A program made the position numbers and the translations under genes. This document shows, one piece after another, positions 6,796 to 9,703 of a stretch of 9,703 nt of DNA; the first letter of the stretch is position 1; each line of letters opens with the position of its first letter. The DNA lies in NCBI GenBank assembly GCA_029239545.1, contig JARBUQ010000140.1, forward strand, positions 1-9,703, read 5' to 3'. Origin of the DNA: Paenibacillus sp. (GTDB lineage: Bacteria; Bacillota; Bacilli; Paenibacillales; NBRC-103111). The notes under the pieces are model-generated. The model saw nothing but the letters and a program-made list of their open reading frames with translations, was not told the DNA's origin and did not search any database.

Positions 6796-8001
6796 CAGCA
6801 ATTCCTTAATCAAGACGGGACGCTGCTCAGCAATCGAAACATTCGCTGCCGCCCCGACGCAAAGGGACAAGGCACCCGCACGTGAGTCAGCTTGTTGGCC
6901 GAGCGGATCGGGTACACCGGGTTGAAAGAGCGTGCGCTGAAGCAATGCGTCGCTGCCGCCGTGTCCTCCGCTTCTTTTCATTACTTGATGGGTTGTAACC
7001 TCACCCGAATGTTCATAAGTCGTTATGTTTTGGAAAGCCTCACTGGCCTGTGAACCGCTTGTGAATACCTCAGCTAGAAGCTTGCCCTTGGTGCCGTGAA
7101 TGGTGGCTCTCCAGCCCTCGAAGGGACTATAGGAAATAAGTGAATAATTCAATGTCACGCGGTCCTGGTAACGAACATTAAGGGACATCGTATCGTAAAT
7201 GTTGATGTCTTCGCTAAATACACAGCCGTCCCTGATGTAGCCGTCATCAGATTCGGCCTCTTTGTAATATGCATTTAAGACAGAGTCTTCTTCAATATTC
7301 AAGTAGAACTCGCACTCGCTTTTATAGCTGCAAGTAAGACATCTCGTTCCTCTGTTCGCTCGTGTGGGGCCATAGAATAAACGGTCACCGTAAGCGAATA
7401 CCTGCTCTGGCTCACTACCCAGCCACCAGTTAATGACGTCGAAATGATGGGTCGACTTGTGAACGAGCAAGCCGCCGCTGTTCTCCAGCTGCCTGTGCCA
7501 TCTTCGGTAATAATCCGCACCATGGGAGAGGTCCAGATTCCATTCGAAATGAACATGGGTAACGCTTCCGATTGTGTCAGAATGCAGCAGTTCTTTGATA
7601 CGGGTGATATACGGGTTGAATCGTGCATTAAAGGTAACCGTCACCTTTCTTCCGGTTTCCTTCTCCGCTTGCAGAATGGCGAGACACTTCGGCGCATCGA
7701 TCGTCATGGGCTTCTCGGTTATTACGTCGCACCCCGCATGCAAAGCCTGAATGATATATTCATGATGAACACTGTCCACCGTAGCCACAATGACGTAATC
7801 CGGCCTAGCGTTCTCCAGCATCTGGGCGAAGCTGTCGAAGACGGGAATTCCGCCGCATTCTTCACTTAATCGTTCTGCACGAATGCGGTTTGAATCATAC
7901 AGTCCAACTAACTGAGCTGTGTTCTTCCAGGTCTCAACAATGGGTTTGGCGAACATATATCTTGCTCGGACGCCTGTACCTACTATTGCATATGTTTTCA
8001 T
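6784..8001 (-). CDS. Gfo/Idh/MocA-family NAD(P)-dependent sugar oxidoreductase
   Basis: A 405-residue cytoplasmic enzyme. The N-terminal Rossmann domain shows the dinucleotide motif AIVGTGVRAR (5-14) and the family EKP motif (96-98) with the presumed catalytic Lys97. The C-terminal substrate domain has GGLLVHKSTHHFDVINWW (176-193), in which the usual Asp of GGxxxDxGxHxxD is replaced by His181 but His185 and Asp188 remain. This HKSTHHFD variant marks a subfamily frequent in Paenibacillus. Also typical of it is a cysteine cluster CLTCSYKSEC (Cys221, 224, 230), followed by DGC (Cys260) and FSEDINIYDTMS (262-273). Family members oxidise or reduce sugars, inositols or amino sugars, and some act as glycosidases by a redox route. 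The start ATG at 8001 lies 9 nt after AAGGGG; an upstream ATG at 8005 is in another frame. It begins 19 bp after the LplC-type permease gene, and its last codons contain the ribosome binding site of the esterase gene. Confidence 0.88.
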   Translation of the reverse strand: MKTYAIVGTGVRARYMFAKPIVETWKNTAQLVGLYDSNRIRAERLSEECGGIPVFDSFAQMLENARPDYVIVATVDSVHHEYIIQALHAGCDVITEKPMTIDAPKCLAILQAEKETGRKVTVTFNARFNPYITRIKELLHSDTIGSVTHVHFEWNLDLSHGADYYRRWHRQLENSGGLLVHKSTHHFDVINWWLGSEPEQVFAYGDRLFYGPTRANRGTRCLTCSYKSECEFYLNIEEDSVLNAYYKEAESDDGYIRDGCVFSEDINIYDTMSLNVRYQDRVTLNYSLISYSPFEGWRATIHGTKGKLLAEVFTSGSQASEAFQNITTYEHSGEVTTHQVMKRSGGHGGSDALLQRTLFQPGVPDPLGQQADSRAGALSLCVGAAANVSIAEQRPVLIKELLKEE

Positions 8002-8020
8002 TCATTAGATCCCCTTATCT

Positions 8021-8902
8021 TTACTCTTTTAAAGAACCGATCATAACGCCCTGAACGAAGTATTTTTGTAGAAACGGATATATAAGCATAATCGGCAAGA
8101 CGGTTATAATAATCATAGCGTATTTCAACTGAATGGCGTACAAGGTGCGATCGAACGAGTCCAGCACGCCTTCTACCATAATCTCCTGATTTTGCACCAG
8201 TATTTTGATAAGATACAGAGACAACGGTTGAAGGGTTTGATCCGGAAGATACATCATGGCTGGAAAAAAGCTGTTCCAGTGATTAACGGCATAAAATAAG
8301 GAAAGTACTGCCAAAATCGGTTTGGACAGGGGCAGTACAATGCGTAGCAAAATCGTGATATCATTAGCCCCATCAAGCTTGGCGGATTCATGGAGACTCT
8401 CCGGAATCGTCTGAAAGAAGGTCCTTGCGATAATGATTAGAAAGGCGCTTACAGCAGTTGGAAGCAGAATGGCCCATCGGGTATTGTAAATCCCAAGCTC
8501 TTGAATCAGGATAAACATCGGAATAATTCCACCGCCAAAAAACATAGTGATCACGATGAACACCATAATCGGCCGCCTGAGAGAGAAGCTTCGTCTTGCC
8601 AAAGGATAAGCGGCCAAGGCAGTCAGCACTACATTAAGCGAAGTCCCGGCCACTGTGTAGAACACTGTATTGTAGTAAGATCTCCAGACGTGCTCATTCT
8701 CAAAAACTCTCAGATAAGCGTCAATTGAGAAGCCCTTTGGAAACAGCCAAACGGACTGCTCTATGACATGGATCGGCTCACTGATTGACATGCTGAACAC
8801 ATATACGAACGGATATAATGTAATCGCAATGACGAACCACATTATAGAGTAGATGAACAGATCGCCTAGTCTCTCGCCCCAAGATTTACGAATCGTTACC
8901 AT
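8021..8902 (-). CDS. Carbohydrate ABC transporter permease, LplC/YtcP type
   Basis: A 293-residue inner-membrane permease of the CUT1 sugar family, of usual length, with about six membrane helices (roughly residues 15-38, 76-100, 112-134, 141-162, 190-212 and 262-281). The ATPase-contact EAA loop is visible as ESAKLDGANDITILLRIVLP (172-191), and the C-terminus FVQGVMIGSLKE is typical of LplC/YtcP proteins. It pairs with the LplB-type permease encoded 9 bp upstream. No ATPase gene is in view; Bacillus-type bacteria often use one shared ATPase (MsmX) for several such transporters. The start ATG at 8902 is preceded by AGGGGG (8908-8913) at 5 nt, which overlaps the TAG stop of the upstream gene. 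Substrates of close relatives are plant cell-wall or host oligosaccharides; the precise one here is unknown. Confidence 0.93.
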   Translation of the reverse strand: MVTIRKSWGERLGDLFIYSIMWFVIAITLYPFVYVFSMSISEPIHVIEQSVWLFPKGFSIDAYLRVFENEHVWRSYYNTVFYTVAGTSLNVVLTALAAYPLARRSFSLRRPIMVFIVITMFFGGGIIPMFILIQELGIYNTRWAILLPTAVSAFLIIIARTFFQTIPESLHESAKLDGANDITILLRIVLPLSKPILAVLSLFYAVNHWNSFFPAMMYLPDQTLQPLSLYLIKILVQNQEIMVEGVLDSFDRTLYAIQLKYAMIIITVLPIMLIYPFLQKYFVQGVMIGSLKE

Positions 8903-8911
8903 AGTTGCCCC

Positions 8912-9703
8912 CTACCATAATGACGTATCGGAAAGCCGGCGGCTAATCTGATTTACTGTTAGTAATAATACGATGTTGATCACATTGTTAAACAGGTTGA
9001 TCGCTGCAGCAAAGCTGAAGTCTGCGCTTACAATTCCCCGCCTGTAGACAAAGGTGCCAATTACATCGGCGGTCTCATAGGTCATTGGGCTATATAGCAG
9101 CAGTACCTTCTCAAACCCCACATCCATGAGGTTCCCGACATTTAGAATAAATAAGATGATGATGGTTGGCAGGATCCCCGGCAGTGTTATGTACATCATT
9201 TTATGCCGTCTTTTGGCTCCGTCCATATCGGCAGCTTCGTATAGCTGTGGATTAATACCCGCGATGGCTGCCAAATAAATAATGGAGCCCCAGCCAAAGC
9301 TTTGCCAAATCCCCGACGATACAAACAATGTGCGAAACCAGCCAGGTTCAGAAATAAACGCTATCGGCTTAAACCCGAGCCATCCAAGAAACATATTTAC
9401 GATGCCATCGACTGGATGGGTAAAGGCAACGATTACTCCTGCTATGACAACGATGGAAATAAAATGTGGCAAATAGCTGATTGTTTGAACAACCCGCTTG
9501 AAATAACGGCCCTTCAATTCGTTAAGCAGCAGTGCGAACATTATGGGAACCGGGAAGCCCCAAAACAAGGAATACAGGCTAAGCAAAATGGTGTTTCGCA
9601 GTAGCCTTCCGAAATAAATGGAATTAAAAAACTGCTCGAAATGTTTGAATCCCGCCCAGGAGCTGCCGAGAATTCCGTCAACCGGCCGAAAGTCTTTAAA
9701 TGC
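8912..9703 (-). CDS. Carbohydrate ABC transporter permease, LplB type, 5' end beyond the window
   Basis: The frame is open from the right window edge to TAG 8912-8914, giving 263 residues; full-length members have roughly 300-320, so about 40-60 N-terminal residues are missing. A TTG codon at 9584-9586 is internal and not the start, because typical LplB sequence continues upstream of it (AFKDFRPVDGILGS, WAGFKHFEQFF, RLLRNTILLS). The EAA loop reads YEAADMDGAKRRHKMMYITL (about visible residues 155-174), and the family C-terminus SRRLSDTSLW is present. Several membrane helices are visible, for example around visible residues 38-60, 80-93, 133-148, 178-190 and 230-248. It forms a heterodimeric channel with the LplC-type protein. 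The extracellular binding lipoprotein is most probably encoded further to the right. Confidence 0.92.
   Translation of the reverse strand, partial: AFKDFRPVDGILGSSWAGFKHFEQFFNSIYFGRLLRNTILLSLYSLFWGFPVPIMFALLLNELKGRYFKRVVQTISYLPHFISIVVIAGVIVAFTHPVDGIVNMFLGWLGFKPIAFISEPGWFRTLFVSSGIWQSFGWGSIIYLAAIAGINPQLYEAADMDGAKRRHKMMYITLPGILPTIIILFILNVGNLMDVGFEKVLLLYSPMTYETADVIGTFVYRRGIVSADFSFAAAINLFNNVINIVLLLTVNQISRRLSDTSLW

Larger units (their letters stand above)
1168..9703 (-). other. Predicted carbohydrate uptake and catabolism operon
   Basis: Six same-strand genes follow one another with gaps of 9, 19, 7, 3 and 95 bp. The first five are so close, with ribosome binding sites touching the preceding stop codons, that co-transcription is almost certain. 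The regulator may be read through or may have its own promoter in the 95-bp gap, where I see no convincing -35/-10 pair. The promoter of the operon and probably the sugar-binding lipoprotein gene lie to the right of the window. No CcpA-type cre site was recognised in the visible intergenic parts. Confidence 0.75.

Noticed and set aside
7444..7869. 141-codon plus-strand frame opposite the oxidoreductase
   Set aside because: Covers the opposite strand of the conserved Rossmann and EKP region, without an initiation signal or known motif.
8912..9586. LplB-type permease starting at the TTG at 9586
   Set aside because: Typical LplB residues continue in frame for 39 codons to the window edge, so the true start lies outside.
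1..9703. Defence system, CRISPR array, prophage, transposase or tRNA/rRNA gene
   Set aside because: Both strands were read for these; no regularly spaced repeats, tRNA-like cloverleaf, nuclease, integrase or transposase motif was found. All substantial frames are explained by transport, sugar metabolism and regulation.

Overview
The window looks like chromosomal DNA of a Paenibacillus-type Gram-positive soil bacterium (Paenibacillus, Cohnella or a close relative). The reasons are the LplB/LplC (YtcP-like) sugar ABC permease pair, a large two-membrane-segment AraC regulator of the YesS/YtdP type, a Gfo/Idh/MocA oxidoreductase subfamily common in that group, and strong AGGAGG/GGGGG ribosome binding sites. 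No sequence search was possible, so the taxon is an inference.

Region by region: bases 1-268 (minus strand) hold the first 89 codons of a small secreted protein of unknown function, cut by the window edge. Bases 269-552 are an AT-rich divergent intergenic stretch with a good sigma-A-type promoter on the plus strand (423-451), an inverted repeat resembling a FapR operator just downstream of it (464-478), and an AGGAGG ribosome binding site (538-543). Bases 553-911 are a broken fabZ: both ends are clearly beta-hydroxyacyl-ACP dehydratase, but about 70 bp in the middle, including the catalytic motif, are missing and the frame is broken. Bases 912-1167 separate this gene from the convergent operon and carry three copies of a short ATARCGGCKCTGAGTTCC-like repeat, one of them inverted.

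Bases 1168-9703 are a single tightly packed minus-strand gene cluster. In transcription order it encodes: LplB-type permease (5' end beyond the window), LplC-type permease, Gfo/Idh/MocA oxidoreductase, a 661-residue tandem alpha/beta-hydrolase (acetyl-xylan-esterase-like), a NagA-type N-acetyl-amino-sugar deacetylase, and the membrane-bound AraC regulator. Gaps between the first five genes are only 3-19 bp and several ribosome binding sites touch or overlap the preceding stop codon, so they are almost certainly co-transcribed. The regulator follows after 95 bp.

The simplest reading is a carbohydrate uptake and catabolism locus. An oligosaccharide would be imported by the ABC transporter (binding protein presumably upstream, shared MsmX-like ATPase elsewhere). 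Ester groups would be removed in the cytoplasm by the hydrolase, N-acetyl groups by the NagA homologue, and a sugar would be oxidised or reduced by the NAD(P)-dependent enzyme. The regulator would sense an extracellular signal. The combination of an intracellular esterase, an amide deacetylase and a Gfo/Idh enzyme, with no phosphotransferase or nagB in view, is the most interesting functional point. The fabZ remnant with apparently intact control signals and the repeat cluster are the most interesting non-coding and evolutionary points. No tRNA, rRNA, CRISPR array, transposase or phage gene is visible.
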